From Melastoma dodecandrum (taxonomy: Eukaryota > Streptophyta > Magnoliopsida > Myrtales > Melastomataceae), in the NCBI GenBank assembly GCA_029817715.1, contig JARUPY010000606.1, forward strand, positions 8,308,001 through 8,372,000: DNA of 64,000 bases, written 5' to 3'. Each line of letters begins with the position of its first letter. The first letter of the stretch is position 1. The notes under the pieces are model-generated. The model had not been told where the DNA came from. It worked only from the letters and a program-made list of their open reading frames with translations, and ran no database searches. Made by a program: the position numbers and the translations under genes. Below are positions 1-11,940 of the stretch, piece by piece.

Positions 1-900
1 CTCTTGCATGATGGGTGGCTCTTTTCTAGTACATTGGTCTCTGCAGTGAATGTCCATGAGCAGAAGAGGAGACAAGTCCGTCAACAAACCGAGATCTCTT
101 TCAGGACAAGATCAAATCCAATAAATTGCAGAAATCTTATGAATTGAATGCAAAGCATGGAAGGACTCAAGCGTGGTCTACCCGCCCGATTCTTCTGAAC
201 TTTCTCTCGAGGGGATGTTCCCTCCTTCAGGGCCTAGCAAAGGATCCAATAGTTTGAAAGACTGGACTACGTCGTGGCATTTTCCTTTACACTAGCATTT
301 TTTTCAATATAATCTGAGGGTACACTAAAGAATCTGCAAGCTTTCCCCGATGTTGAAGATTGGTTTATCTAGCATCCGGCGCCTCTCTCGGACAAGCTCA
401 TATTAGCGTTGGCGATGCCTCGTTCATCATGCCATTCCTCCATGGATCTGCTGTCCCCGACCACGGAAACATTTTTAGCACTTTCCCCGCATATTTCGCA
501 GAACCTGGATCATGAATCCAACAACGACGAAGAGTTCTCAGTTGTTGGTGTCCACAAATGTCATTTGTCGGCATGGCGTCACAAGGGCGATTCCGTTCGG
601 ACAACAAAAGACCAGCACTGGGGTATGCGACAGAAGCCAAAAGTTCAGCTATACAAGGAACTTAAGCTTACTACTACTAAAGAAATCATACATGATGATG
701 ATTTGAATATTGAAAGGATTGTCGATGGTTGGACGGACAGCACGTCATTATGTCATGGTGGGGATGAGACTTGCCCCAAAAATAGGAAACATTTGTAGGA
801 GGAAGCAGAAAAAGAAAAGACATGCCGTTAGAAAGAAGACATTGAATTAAAAAATAAGCGACTGAAACGGCAGCAAGAAGATACTGAGAAAGACGGACAG
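1..900. other. no gene recognised
   Basis: I see no convincing coding region in this stretch. The open frames are short, overlap on both strands and resemble no family I know. It could be the 5' part of the long LTR that ends at 3092, or decayed host sequence. No second copy in the window helps to decide. Confidence 0.4.
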
Positions 901-959
901 ACATTTTACAAAAAAAAATAAAAAAGAGGGGGGGACTCAGACAGACGAAGATAGACATC

Positions 960-3092
960 ATCATCACCGAGAATATAACAAACCGACAGAAGGAGGAGAC
1001 ACAGGGACACCACCTACATACAGAGAGAACTCACCTTCAGAGAATGGAACAGGGAAACGCAAGTCCCTGATCCTCTCTACTGCGTCTTCGCCATCCACCA
1101 GCCAAGGTCTCCGAAGCAATCGACAAAATCTGAAAACTCTCCCAAGATAGGTCGAGATGCGACCAAACAGCGACAACCGCGTCCTCCTCGGCGTTCTCCG
1201 AACCAACAACGGTGACCCGTCATCCTCGGCGTTCCCCAACGTCCAGCAGCAGTGAAACTCAGGACCTGCAGCGGCCACCACGCCTTCCACGATGACATGC
1301 CTGAATCAGTCTTCCCCGACCACCCCAGACCCGGCGGCAACGGATCCATGTCTTCCCGCCACCTCAGACCCGGCGGCAGCGAAGAAACCACCTCTCTTGG
1401 GCGCTACCAAGTTAAGCAGTGGCGTTCCCAAGTCTTCTTGGTCTCACAGTCCCTGAACGTTTTCAAGACCGGCAGCAACGACAATCCGTCCTCCCGGTGT
1501 TCTCTCGAACCGACGGCAAACCCATCTCCTGTAGATGCCCGCAGATCCAGCAACCGGCGGCGAGCCCCTCCCGCCACCGTGACGCTCCTGCCCCAAAGCG
1601 GCCTCCCATCCCAATCACCTTCCCCGGGGCCTCCCTCAGGTCCAGCAACGACCGTCCAGCCCCCCGACGTCTCCGGATTTAACAGCGGCGAACTCACTTC
1701 CCAACGTCACTACCCCTTCAACCCTCTCCGTCGGCGTCTCCCCGACCTCGGCTACTGGACCCCCGTTGACGCAGCGTCCATTTCGGCCATTGACCTACGG
1801 AGACGGAGCTACAACCTCACTTTGATTTCGTCGGGTTGCGGCACTCTTCGAGTCCGACAAAATCGAACTCCTCGGCTGCAGGGACGGATGATTGCCAACC
1901 AACCCCCTCAGAAAGGTAAACTTTTTTTGTTTTGTTTTGTTTATTATTATTATTTTGTCTTATTTTTTATATTTGACATTTAAATCAAAAACAACCTAAA
2001 TAATCTATTAAGAATTTTATTTAAATGCAATCAAAATATGTTTATCTTCTTGTGTCTACTTGCCACCGTCAAAATTTCAAAATTTTATGGAATTAGTGTG
2101 ATTTTATTCTCATTTATTTACATGAAAATATTATGAGCAATATTAACATCCATCTTCCTTTTGATTTGCATGTAAAATACGATGGGACTTCGCGAATATT
2201 TCCGACAATACATGTTAATTGAACATCTCCGACCAAAGCGGCTACATGAAGGCGCGTGTATCAAACCGCGTGGATCTTTCCGCGTGTGTAAAAACCACGA
2301 TGTCAAGATAATAAAGCGGCCCAAACCGTCATATCAGGTATATGAGAGAGGTGCGGGCCTCCTGATGTTTTGTTATTTCCACTGTAACGGGTCGTGGGCC
2401 CAAGCGCATAGGTCCACGATCACCACCCTTCCCCGCTCCCTTTGATCTAAATACTTGATCTGTGGTTGCGATGCATGCTGTTAGGCTTTTAGGATTTTAT
2501 CGTCGCATGTTGTTTGTCAAACCAATACACATGAGTTCGGGCCCAAAAAGCCCGAATCGGGTCCAACGCCCGTAAAACATTGACATGAGTCCGGAGTCAT
2601 GCCCGGATCGGGTCCAACACCCGTTAACCAAAAGCAAACTTTTGGAGCAAACGCCACCCTTTTCGCATGTTCAGTGTAAGAGTTAGTAATTAAGAATCCC
2701 CGAACCAACTGTTTTTCCGACTTAACAGTTTTAAAATAAAAGTCGGTGGCGACTCCGTAATTGTTTACCTAGGTTAAACAACAACACATTTTTTTATGAA
2801 GTCATTTTGGATGAGGGAATGACGACACGAGCCACTCTTGGAACCTCTTGAAGTTTCTTCCTCTTTGGGTCATGCGCTCCTTTTCGCTCGTCGCCTCTTA
2901 AGGAGCATGGAGACGATCGACGAAAAGTCTGGGCAGACCCGATCAGGAATCAAAGGAGGGACCATCCTGGTCTTTTCCGCAGCGTTCGACGCTCGAGTCG
3001 CGACGCCGACCAGAAGACTCTAGGGGAGCGGGCCCGGATCCTCGGGTCGTCCGAACCGCTGCGCGCGTGCTAGGCCGGAAGGCGCGCGTACA
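960..3092 (+). repeat. 3' part of a Tat/Ogre-type LTR (solo or truncated)
   Basis: The last 750 bases or so (about 2340-3092) align with the ends of the four other Ogre-type LTRs in the window (ending 11916, 27294, 47439, 56251). They share the GC-rich block around 2380-2445, the paired arms at 2717-2723 and 2740-2746, the motif tggcgactccgt at 2747-2758, and the terminal gcgcgtaca at 3084-3092. A GC-rich leader (about 1000-1910) ending at a splice-donor-like ggtaaa (1915-1920) followed by AT-rich DNA is the layout of the other LTRs too. No primer binding site or internal domain follows: C1-gene sequence starts at 3093. It is therefore a solo LTR or the 3' LTR of an element outside the window. 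Its left end is not visible. Confidence 0.75.
2717..2758 (+). promoter_or_regulatory. LTR hairpin followed by primer-binding-site-like 12-mer
   Basis: Inverted arms ccgactt (2717-2723) and aagtcgg (2740-2746) are followed directly by tggcgactccgt (2747-2758). The 12-mer equals the first 12 bases of the Ogre primer binding site at 11924. The arrangement is kept in all five LTR ends here. Its function is unknown. Confidence 0.5.
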
Positions 3093-5285
3093 ATTGCCGA
3101 AGACTTTCAAGCATGAGCTCCATGATGAAGAGTTCCACTTGCACATTCCCAAGGAAGAGTTGCTGGAGGGAAGAAACATTTCTACTATTGCGGGGCGTGC
3201 CTTCGCGTTGGTATAAACGTGGGCTACACCTGGAAGGAACTCTTGTTCCATCCTGAGTGTGTCCTTGAGCTTCCGCTTGAAGTCAAGCATAAATGCCACT
3301 GGCACCCCCTCAAGCTCACGCTGCTTCCTCCCAAGGACGATACCGAGGAGTACTATTGCGAGGTGTGTGCGAAGAGAAGGGATGCCGACAATTGGATCTA
3401 CTACTGCCGAGACTGTGAATATGAGGCTCACGTCCCTTGTGTGGTTCCAAACCTTCCTGGTCAGCCAAAGTCGTTATCCGATGAAGAAGAAGAAGTTGAT
3501 GAGGCAAATAAAGGAGAGCAGGGCAACAGCAGACAAGAAGGATCGTCCCTGGAGATAGAAACACGGGAGGATCAGGAACTAGAAGCCGATTCTGGGTCTG
3601 GGTCGGGGTCTGATTTGGAAGTGAAGCCGGAGGATGGATTGGATGAGAAGGCCAGGTTCTTCTGGGAGGAAATAATGGAGAGACATCGGAAAAGGCTGAA
3701 ATGGATCAACAGTTCCGACAGCTACGGCCGGAGGATCGACTTCGAGAAGAGGTTGTTGCAGGAAGCCGGTCACGTGCTGGTGGCCATATTGATGGATCCT
3801 CCAGGATCCAAGGAGGGTAATCTCCGGTATTTCAAGTGGCAGGAGGGTAATCTCCGGTATTCCAAGCAGCAGGCCCAGAGCATAGCTGAAGCACTTCGAT
3901 GTATGTACCTGAGCTATGATGACCTGTTGTCCAGCCTGGGGAGTCTTGATGCCAGTGAAAATGTTGCGTCCTGCCTTGGGATTCCGGACGTAGGCGAAGA
4001 CGCGGTTTTTAGTGCCCTGGTGCAAATGGCTGCTTCCCAGCTTTCGCTCGGCCACAGCGTGGTTATCCGAGCCCCTCTTCCTCATCGTGCACAGATCGAT
4101 TTGTTGCTGGATGCAGCCAATTCCACGCAGGCTAAGCTCATTGTCCTAGAATTACGAAAGAAAAAGCAGGTGAACAAGGAGCTATTGTCTGAATACGACC
4201 TCAATGATGTCCCGAAGCTTGTTCTGCCTGAGCTAAACCCTTCTTTGGGGTACTATGGAGATTATCATCTGGACTTCATCCTAATGGCTTCATTAATGAA
4301 CCACTGGCATGTTGGAGATGGCACCGCATCTGTACTGAAAGATGGTGGATGCAAGAATGAAGTCAAATTTCGACATTTCAGCCATCGCCATCCCCTCACA
4401 CTGATTGAGCAGAAAGCGAGCACTGAATCTTCTCTGCCATTGTCAATCCAGTACTACTGTCACTGTTGCATGGAACATATAACATCTGATCAACGGTACT
4501 ATTTGTGCGACCACTGTGATTTCTCCCTGCATAAATCCTGCGCCGAATTGCCTCAGTGTTGGGATGCTCCATTTCACGTGCATCCTCTCAGGCTCATGAT
4601 TCTGGAACACGAGAGGGACGAGGAAACTGGTACTGTTGCATTCCTGGTGGGGAACAGTACCAAGCCCCTTATCAGCTGCATCGTCTGTAAACAAGGTACC
4701 GATAAAGGACCTGTTTACCGATGTTGGAGTTGTGATGGATTCTTCATCCACCATCAATGTGCCGTGCCATTGATGGAGGATGTTAGGCATGAATGCCATG
4801 CCCATCCGCTCCATTTCCACACCTCACCTGAAGTCAAGACATTCAATTGCTACGGTTGCAACGGGGAAGGTCAGTCGGTTTGCTACAGTTGCTCGGAGTG
4901 CCCGTTCATTTTCCACCTGGAATGCGCGATGAAGTTAACATTAACTCCCTCCGTCAAGCATAAGTGTCACTGGGATACCCTGGTATTAACCAGCACACCT
5001 CCGAAGGACGACTCTGACGAGTACTACTGTGAAGTCTGCGCACAACGGAGGCACGGGGACCACTGGATTTACTACTGTAAGCCGTGCGAGTACGAAGCAC
5101 ATCCACATTGCGTGAATCCCGACATTCCTCCATATACCATGCCAAAACCCAAGAACTTGTTCGAATGGTTATGGGCAGAGTGGGAAGATGATTCGGATGT
5201 TTAAGAGGAGCCATCCGAGGAAGAAAAGGAAGATGAAGAGGAGGCAAGCAGCGAAGAAGGATCATCCAAGTCGGACTCCGATTAG
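3093..5285 (+). pseudogene. DC1/C1-domain protein gene, copy 1, 5'-truncated
   Basis: This is the downstream two-thirds of the same gene as the copy at 41868. From 3219 to 5204 it reads 661 codons with DC1-type Cys/His zinc fingers (for example HKCHWHPLKL, YYCEVCAKRR, CHCCMEHI and CDHCDFSLHKSC). The N-terminal P-loop domain is missing because an LTR ends at 3092. Homology to copy 2 already starts near 3100, in another frame, so there is a frameshift at about 3150-3175. The open frame has no real ATG at 3219; the codon is GTG. The TAA at 5202-5204 is followed in the same frame by 26 acidic codons and TAG at 5283-5285. The matching acidic tail of copy 2 reads through at this point, so the TAA looks like a new nonsense mutation. 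DC1 domains are plant zinc fingers; most members lack known functions. Confidence 0.8.
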
Positions 5286-5291
5286 GAGTGC

Positions 5292-6437
5292 TGATCGCAG
5301 AATTCGCACACCGCAAGTATACGGATCGCGACAAGTAATATAGATATGAGTAGAGTTATCGTTCCCACGAGGATAACAATTAAAATCCTTTAGCATGTAT
5401 AATTGCAATTTTTATGTAGCCAAGCAAATAGAAAAAATGAGTTTTTAAATCTGAAAATTAAACTAGTAAGAAATAAATATCGAAAAGCAAAGAATCTGAA
5501 TTCAATAGACGGAAAAGCCTAGGATCAAGTATCCCCTCATTGTTTCGTTAAACCCCTTCACTTGTTTATCCCAAATTTGTACTAATTCTGTTTACTAACC
5601 GGATTCTTATGTCCCTAAGTGCCTCTCCCGAGTTTACAAAGGATTATTCTAAACCACCGTAAACCTATATCCCTATAGTGAATTACGAAGGCCAGAACAC
5701 ATTAAGATTCAATCATTTATCGGTTACCTAGAAGTATATCTCCCGATACTACTTACTAGCTAATTCGCTCCCGCGATATTAACGAAGGCTATTTCGTTCA
5801 CGTTCTCTCCTAAAATTCCTCTCCCGAGTTTAAATTAGGATAACAAATCAATACAATTCGGTGATCAGGCAAATATCATGCATTAAGATCAAACGAAATA
5901 AATAAACATCCAAAGCACAAATTTGTTCTAAAACGAGTTCAGGAAATTCAACTACGTAATTCGGTTCAACATAATCCTAGCAAAGAAAGTTTAGCCGGAC
6001 ATTATTTTCGAGACACAATTCAAAGAAACGAAAAGCATCCTAAAACAATAAGCTAACTCCCTTCTTCTCCCTCTGGTCGAATCCTTCTCTTCGTCTCCTC
6101 TCCCCTCTAGTCTAAGGAACAAAGTCTTATTATAGTCCTAAAGAATTAAAACCTAGAGAATCTCTGAAAATCTGGATAAAATATTTTTTTCTCTTCAATT
6201 AGTCCTCCTCCCATGTGTCCTTCAAGTCTTTCCCTTTGTCTAAAATCTTTGTAGATATTCCGAAATCTTCTTGTTTCCATTTTTATCTGAAATAAACCAA
6301 CAATTCGGCAGTATCCCAATTCTCGAGAATAATGTAAAATAACAAGAAATAATATGAAATAAGCGCAATATTTTACAAATCTAACAAATCCTAGGTATGA
6401 AATTGACATAAATAACTCTACTTTCATAGAGTTATCA
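5292..6437 (-). repeat. 3' LTR of the Athila-type element
   Basis: 1146 bases, starting tgatcgcagaa and ending gttatca on the plus strand. It matches 32299-33448 throughout with scattered substitutions. One short length difference lies near 6095-6115 against 33088-33125. The preceding five bases, agtgc, are the target duplication. Confidence 0.95.
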
Positions 6438-6450
6438 CACCCCCAAACCT
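6438..6450 (-). other. polypurine tract of the Athila-type element
   Basis: The minus strand reads aggtttgggggtg directly before the 3' LTR (which starts tgataactc on that strand). This is the usual place and composition of the plus-strand primer. Confidence 0.85.
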
Positions 6451-8091
6451 AAATTTTGCTAGTCCCGAGCAAAGATAAAAACTAAACGACTCTCCTCAGC
6501 AAACCCAAGTTACTCAAACGTAGAAACACCTCTCATAACATTCTCAGACATGGTCGCATCCTTCTCATGCATCTCGATTCCATTCAGTACCTAACATGCT
6601 CAATTAAAAACTTTAAAATACGATATCTTCATCCCAGCAGGTTGCACACTCAACATTAACAAGCATACACTCCCAATAGCTCATGTCAACCAGGAACTTG
6701 CAAAGATCACCACAAACATTCCTCTCCACTTATCAAAGGTTTTTTTTTTTTTTTTTTTACTCTTTCTTTTTCTTTTTACGGTTGCACGACTGTAAATGTA
6801 TCATCTAATTCCGGCAAAAGCTCATGTAGCGAGTTCTCAATCAATGACTCCCGGTTCAGTTGAACCAAGGCATTAGGTGATAAGGCACCCCTCGGATCAA
6901 TCACTCAAGCTAGCACGGAAGACTCACACCACAAGCACATATTCAGGCAATATATTTTTCTCTGTTCTTTTTTTTTTCTTTCTTTTTTTTCAATTTTTAC
7001 CTGAACATTGGTACTCAGAGCCTTGGCAACCTTATTGTCTCTTTTCTCTTTTTTTTATCACAATGACCAAAGACTTCGTTTCAAGAGATAATTCAGGCTA
7101 CTCCACTCGTCACTAGTCACCATGCATTCTAAGGAGATGTAACCTACCACTGCTAAGCACGTTTCCTACTGGGAGATCTCTCTCTTTTTTTTTCAAAAAA
7201 TTTGGCACACTAAGCAAAGAATTTCATCTTTTCGCACTTACGAATGCAACCCTTAAGCGCATCATTGAATAAAGACATTCCATGTTCAAGTTTCTAAGGC
7301 TACGCTGAGGAGTACCTAAACATGACTCACCCTTAGTAAATATCACTTCCGAATTTAACACCACTCAATATCACACGACACCCCCAAGCCTAAACAAAGC
7401 AACGTCCTCGGTGCGAAAGGGAATAAGTGAGATTTACTCAAAAAGAGAGAGAGGGTATGTGTACTCACTCCGCTATAGCATCTGAGTCGCTATCCTCATC
7501 GTCCTCATCAAACATCGAGGATGGAGTTGGTTGCTTCGTGATTTTCGGTGCGTGAGCACTTCTCTGGAAAAGAGAAATAAATGGATTAGGGTAAGAAGGA
7601 ATAATTGTCCGAGATATTTATTTATTTTTTTTTAAATAATTTTTTTTTTGGGTGCAGCTGCACAAGATATCCGATGCAGCTACACGAAGTTTCTGTGGAT
7701 TTGAGGTCGTCATGGTGCAGCTGCGCGAGATTTCCGTGCAGCTGCACGAAGTTTCTGTGGTTATGTTGTCTCAGCGGTGCAGCTGCACGAAATTTTGATG
7801 CCACTGCACAAAGTTTCTGTGGTTCTGTGCTCCCGTTAGTGCAGCTGCACGAAATTTCCGTGCAACAGCACAAAGTTTCTGTGGCTTCCCATCGGTCTGC
7901 GATGCAGCTAGCCGACTTTTCTGCTTTTTACCACTAAATATGACAATAGAAGACATTAAATTGAAATAGCAATCAAAATGAAAGTAATTAGATCTACGAA
8001 AAAAGAAAAAAATAATAATAATAATAAAGAACTTGGGTTGCCTCCCAAGAAGCGCTTGATTTTACGTCTTCGGCTTGACGTTCCCAAGTAA
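6451..8091 (-). other. non-coding 3' region of the Athila-type element
   Basis: AT-rich sequence with many T and A runs (for example 6737-6758, 6966-6990, 7621-7650), no supported ORF, and a minisatellite at about 7655-7905. Athila elements often carry an env-like ORF here; none is recognisable. Confidence 0.7.
7655..7905. repeat. GCAGCTGC minisatellite
   Basis: Diverged tandem units carry gtgcagctgcacgaa followed by tttc(c/t)gtg. The palindrome gcagctgc recurs near 7657, 7715, 7740, 7776 and 7840, with degenerate copies between. The open frames over it on both strands come from the repetition and not from a gene. Confidence 0.7.
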
Positions 8092-8183
8092 TCATGTTTC
8101 GCTCATCAACAATGTCGATTGTCCTTGATCGACACTTCCTCCCAAATAGTGTTTCACTCTACTTGCATTTACTTTGAACCTAC
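8092..8183 (-). pseudogene. C-terminal end of Athila integrase, cut off by the Ogre insertion
   Basis: Read from 8183 downward in the frame of the integrase ORF that stops at 27295, this gives 30 codons including FKVNASRVKHYLGG, then TGA at 8092-8094. FKVN...KHYL is the usual end of plant gypsy polyproteins. It shows that the two halves of integrase were contiguous before the Ogre insertion, which duplicated cctac (8179-8183 and 27295-27299). Confidence 0.88.
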
Positions 8184-9268
8184 TGTAAATACCTCAAATT
8201 CGATGGAACCATCTGTCAGCCAGCAATGCAGTGATCTTGCGGGGCTTGTTTTGTCAGAGCCGTTGAGCAGAGATCCTCTTTGCTCTTCTCATGTTCAGTT
8301 GCAATCTTTCCTGAAGATTGATACTTTAATGCCTCTTGTTTTTGTTGGGCTGAGTTCCATCGAAAGCATGGTTTTTCTGATGAACCCAGGGGTTTTTCTC
8401 TCTGTGCTCCAAGTTGTGGCAGAAATTGCGAATTGATTTATTTTACTCACGGCTGGTTACAAACCACTAGAAGAAGCCATTCTTACAGTTGCTGCGGAGG
8501 AATCGTCATGTCCCCGCAGAGATCTTCGTGAAGATGGGATGACCTTGCCTAATGGGCGTTTCTTTTGCTTTTTTGGGTTGGTATTATATGATTTTGCAGA
8601 GCCAAGGATGAAACATGAAGAGCAGTAAAAATTGAGTTTCTTGCTAGAAATTTCAGATGCTCGGATCTCCATTACACTATTGTGTTCTCAATCCCATATT
8701 TTTTGGAGTTTTTCTGCTTGGTTTCATATTGATAAGTTTAGAGTTTGACAAATATGAGAGCATCTACTAGTACAGGTCACTGCTCATTTGCGTCAAGAGG
8801 CAGTCAACTAGATCTCGACAGCACACGAGTGGCTGTTTCAAAGATGTGCAATTTCTGTTCATCATGAAGGAAGTGGTTCCACTGCAGCAGCACTTCATAC
8901 TGGCATTCTACAGGACGGCATCCATGGAAGCCTATTCAAACCTGACAGGACGATGACGCCAGGAGAGTGGACCGAGAATGAGCAATGAGACAAAAGGGAA
9001 GCCAGCAAATTATATTTGGTTCCGTTCAACTTACCACCACAGCGAGAAGCAGAAGTCTGCGGACAAACACCAGTCAGTCAGACAAACAATGAACAAGACT
9101 GTTCGAATATCCAATAAATTTGCCTCGTTGTCAGTCAATGCTGAGCATCCCAGACAACTCGTAACGCCAACTTGATGACAAAAATTAAAGGAGCGTTTTC
9201 CCTGCACAGAAAGAGGAAGAGTTTCGTAACGTAAATCATTCCCTCAGCTGATTTTTATTCAAAGAGGC

Positions 9269-9276
9269 TATAAAAT
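9269..9276 (+). promoter_or_regulatory. TATA box of the Ogre 5' LTR
   Basis: tataaaat in the context gaggctataaaatcaaag, followed by the GC-rich leader. The same site is kept in the 3' LTR at 24638-24645. Inferred from motif and position. Confidence 0.6.
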
Positions 9277-11546
9277 CAAAGAACAGGGAGACAAAAGAGT
9301 GGGGGGTATCATCACACAGACATACACACACAGACACACAGCAGCCTTGACATTCGGAAGATCATTCCTCCCTTGCATCGAGCTCCTCCAAGGTAGGTGC
9401 GGCAACAATGAGGAACCCTCAGCATCACCAACTCGAACCCTCCCCCCCTCGAGAACCAACTCCTGTAGAACAATCAGCGATGGCAGCGGAGAAAGCACAA
9501 TACCTCGGGCTGCGACAGCCTTTGATCCTTCTAGATACGGCGTGATCTGCAACAACGTTCTACTTAGGCCGCAGTCGTTCCTGTTCACTTGGCAGAAGCA
9601 GATTTCCTCACGGCTAGCCGTGAGGCGCCTTTTATTCTCATGGTTTCCCTCACATGTGCAGGGGTCCATCGACGACAGGTCTTCTTCTTCCCAGCAGCGC
9701 CGACGGGACTTCTTCTCCGGCAACATCAACCAAACAGTTCACCCCTCGGCGGATCGATCCTCCCTGATCTCCCAAGAACTGACAATGAACCGGTCCGGCA
9801 CAAGTACCGGCTGTCATCAAGCCCACTTCCCGGCGTTCAGCGGCAACAGCAGCGCCCTTCCAGCCCCAAGACGGCTCCCTTTTCCTCCTCCTTTCCCGGC
9901 GCTCCAGGATCAGCCTCGCAACCCACTTTCTCTGGGCATCCACGGAAGCGGCCTCGACCTGCATCCTCCTCCCCGACTTCTCAGAACCAGCGGCGGGTCG
10001 GCACCCCTGTTCTTCTCCGACACCTCTTAACCTGACAGCCGGCTCTGGTCTTCCCATGTTCTCCCAGATCAACGGCAACAACTTCAACTCGAGCGCCAAC
10101 CTCCATTTCCAAGCGACACCAACGACCACGTCCCCGGCGACCCATCTAGATTCAGCCATGCGCGGCCATTCTCCTCTCCGGCGTCCCCAGCCTCACGGTG
10201 TCAAGACCACCTCTTCCCCAGCGCATCCCAGCACCCCCGCCGACGGTGACCAGACGCCCACAGCTCCGCCTCCCTCCGGCACTCCTTCGCCACAGCAGAA
10301 CCAGACCCGCCATGGCTGACCCACAAGCCTCCTAACGGTCTCCCTCTACAGGTTGGGCGTCGGCGAGCCCAATCCCCCGGCATTCCAAGCCCGAGCAGCA
10401 TCGGCAGCCACTCCACCCCGGACTCGCTCAGACAAGGATGCTCGGTTCCCCATAATCTTCGACGGTCGAACCCTCCGCAAGCCTCGAAACCAGAGAGCTC
10501 CGCTGGCTGGGATCGAATCTGGTAATCCCTTTTTCTTTTCTCTCGTGTGCAATCCCTGATTGATTCAATTGGTATGAATATTTTAATAATAAAAATCAAT
10601 TTAATTGACATAGTTAGTGTGCTTTCGATATTTTTATCTTTTTAATCGTGCTCATTACTTTTATCAGGCAAATGTTCCCCTTTGCCATTTCTAGTCGATT
10701 CCAAACAAGCATCCCCTTTTTAGGATAGATAATAATAATTATTATTACTTTTTAACAAAATGTTTTATTTTTTGTTGATTTAAAGTTATTGTTTTATTAT
10801 TTATACAATTTTTTTTTCTTACGTGACTTTCCCTCGGTCTTCATTATTTTGGCATCTAATTCTTATAATTATAAAAAAATTGTTATCGCCAGTATTATAA
10901 AGAAAATCACATCAATTTTTTTTTAAAAAAAAAAACATTAATTACATGTAACATTTTTTTAAAACAATTTTTATAATCAATTGATTCTCTTAAAAAAAAT
11001 AGATAAACTAAAGGATATCAATCCATGATGACATGTAATGATGAATTAAATTTTTATCATTTGGAACATTCTGACCATTTTCTTTTTTATTTGTTTTGCA
11101 TAAAAATTTAACAAAAATTTCGAGGCAATCGACAAGGCGATCCCAACACGGTGGAGGATTCACTAAAGCGGCCTCGACTGATGGACTCAACTCAAATACA
11201 GCCCCCCAGTCGGGCCTCAGGTACATGAGGGAGGTGCGGGCCTCTCGTTTATTTTTTTTATATTTCACATGTAACGGATTGCGGGCCCAAGTGCATAGGC
11301 CCGCAATCACCGCCCCTTCCCCGCTCCCTTTGATCAAAATAATTGTCTGTGCCTGTCCGCATGCCTTAGGCCCATAGGTTTATCGTCGCATGTGATTGTT
11401 AAAATACACATGAGTTCGGGTCCAACGCCTGAATCGGGTCCAACGCCCGTTAACAAAAAGCAAATCTTTTGGAGCAAACGCCACCTTTTCGCATGTTTAG
11501 ATGTAAGAGTTAGTAACTAGGAATCCCCGAATCTACTCTGGTTTTT

Positions 11547-11591
11547 CCGACTTAAACCACACTTTTAAAAATAAGTCGGTGGCGACTCCGT
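11547..11591 (+). promoter_or_regulatory. LTR hairpin followed by primer-binding-site-like 12-mer
   Basis: Arms ccgactt (11547-11553) and aagtcgg (11573-11579), then tggcgactccgt (11580-11591), about 330 bases before the LTR end. Confidence 0.5.
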
Positions 11592-11923
11592 AATAGTTTA
11601 CCTAGGTTAAACACCACCCTTTTACGAAGTCATTTTGGATGGGTGACGGCGACACGAGCCGCTCCTGGAACCTCCCGAAGCTTCCTCCTCGGGCCATGCG
11701 CTTCTTTTCGCCCGTCGCCTCTTAAGGAGCATGGAGACGATCGGCGAAAAGTCTGGGCAGACCCGATCAGGAATCGAAGGAGGGACCACCTCGGTCTTTT
11801 CCGCAGCGTTCGACGCTCGAGTCGCGACGCCGACCGGAATACTCTAGGGGAGTGGGCCCGGATCCTCGGGTCGTCCGAACCGTCGCGCGCGTGCTAGGCA
11901 GGAAGGCGCGCGTACATCCCGGA

Positions 11924-11940
11924 TGGCGACTCCGTTGGGG
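11924..11940 (+). other. primer binding site of the Ogre element, tRNA-Arg
   Basis: tggcgactccgttgggg starts eight bases after the LTR end. It is the complement of CCA plus the 3' end expected for tRNA-Arg(ACG), with one mismatch (T for C). The 5' acceptor arm gactccg of the tRNA-Arg-like gene at 33647 is identical to the core of this site. Confidence 0.85.

Larger units (their letters stand above)
8184..11916 (+). repeat. 5' LTR of the Ogre-type element
   Basis: It starts tgtaaatacc and ends gcgcgtaca. It matches the 3' LTR closely except for two small insertions (about 20 bases near 8440-8465 and about 24 near 8733-8757) and a diverged block at about 10190-10520. Layout: U3 to about 9270, TATA box, GC-rich leader 9300-10520, an AT-rich stretch 10560-11090, and a conserved terminal 700 bases. 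The 243-codon frame at 9299-10030 is present in both LTRs but resembles no protein I know. Confidence 0.96.

Noticed and set aside
409..798. 129-codon ORF
   Set aside because: No recognisable domain, overlapping frames, no supporting context.
1252..1983. 243-codon ORF
   Set aside because: It lies in the GC-rich LTR leader, overlaps ORFs on the other strand and has low-complexity composition; it runs into T-rich sequence at its end.
3579..4085. minus-strand ORFs over the C1 genes (also 43050-43622 and 43830-44357)
   Set aside because: Shadows of the DC1 coding frame; no domain of their own.
7605..7937. 110-codon ORF and its minus-strand partners
   Set aside because: Produced by the GCAGCTGC minisatellite; the residues simply repeat.
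6451..8091. env-like gene of the Athila element
   Set aside because: Expected from the family but no long frame or transmembrane-rich ORF is present.
9299..10030. 243-codon ORF in the Ogre LTR, repeated identically at 24668-25399
   Set aside because: It is identical because the LTRs are copies of each other. Overlapping frames on both strands are also open (GC-rich leader), and it resembles no protein I know.
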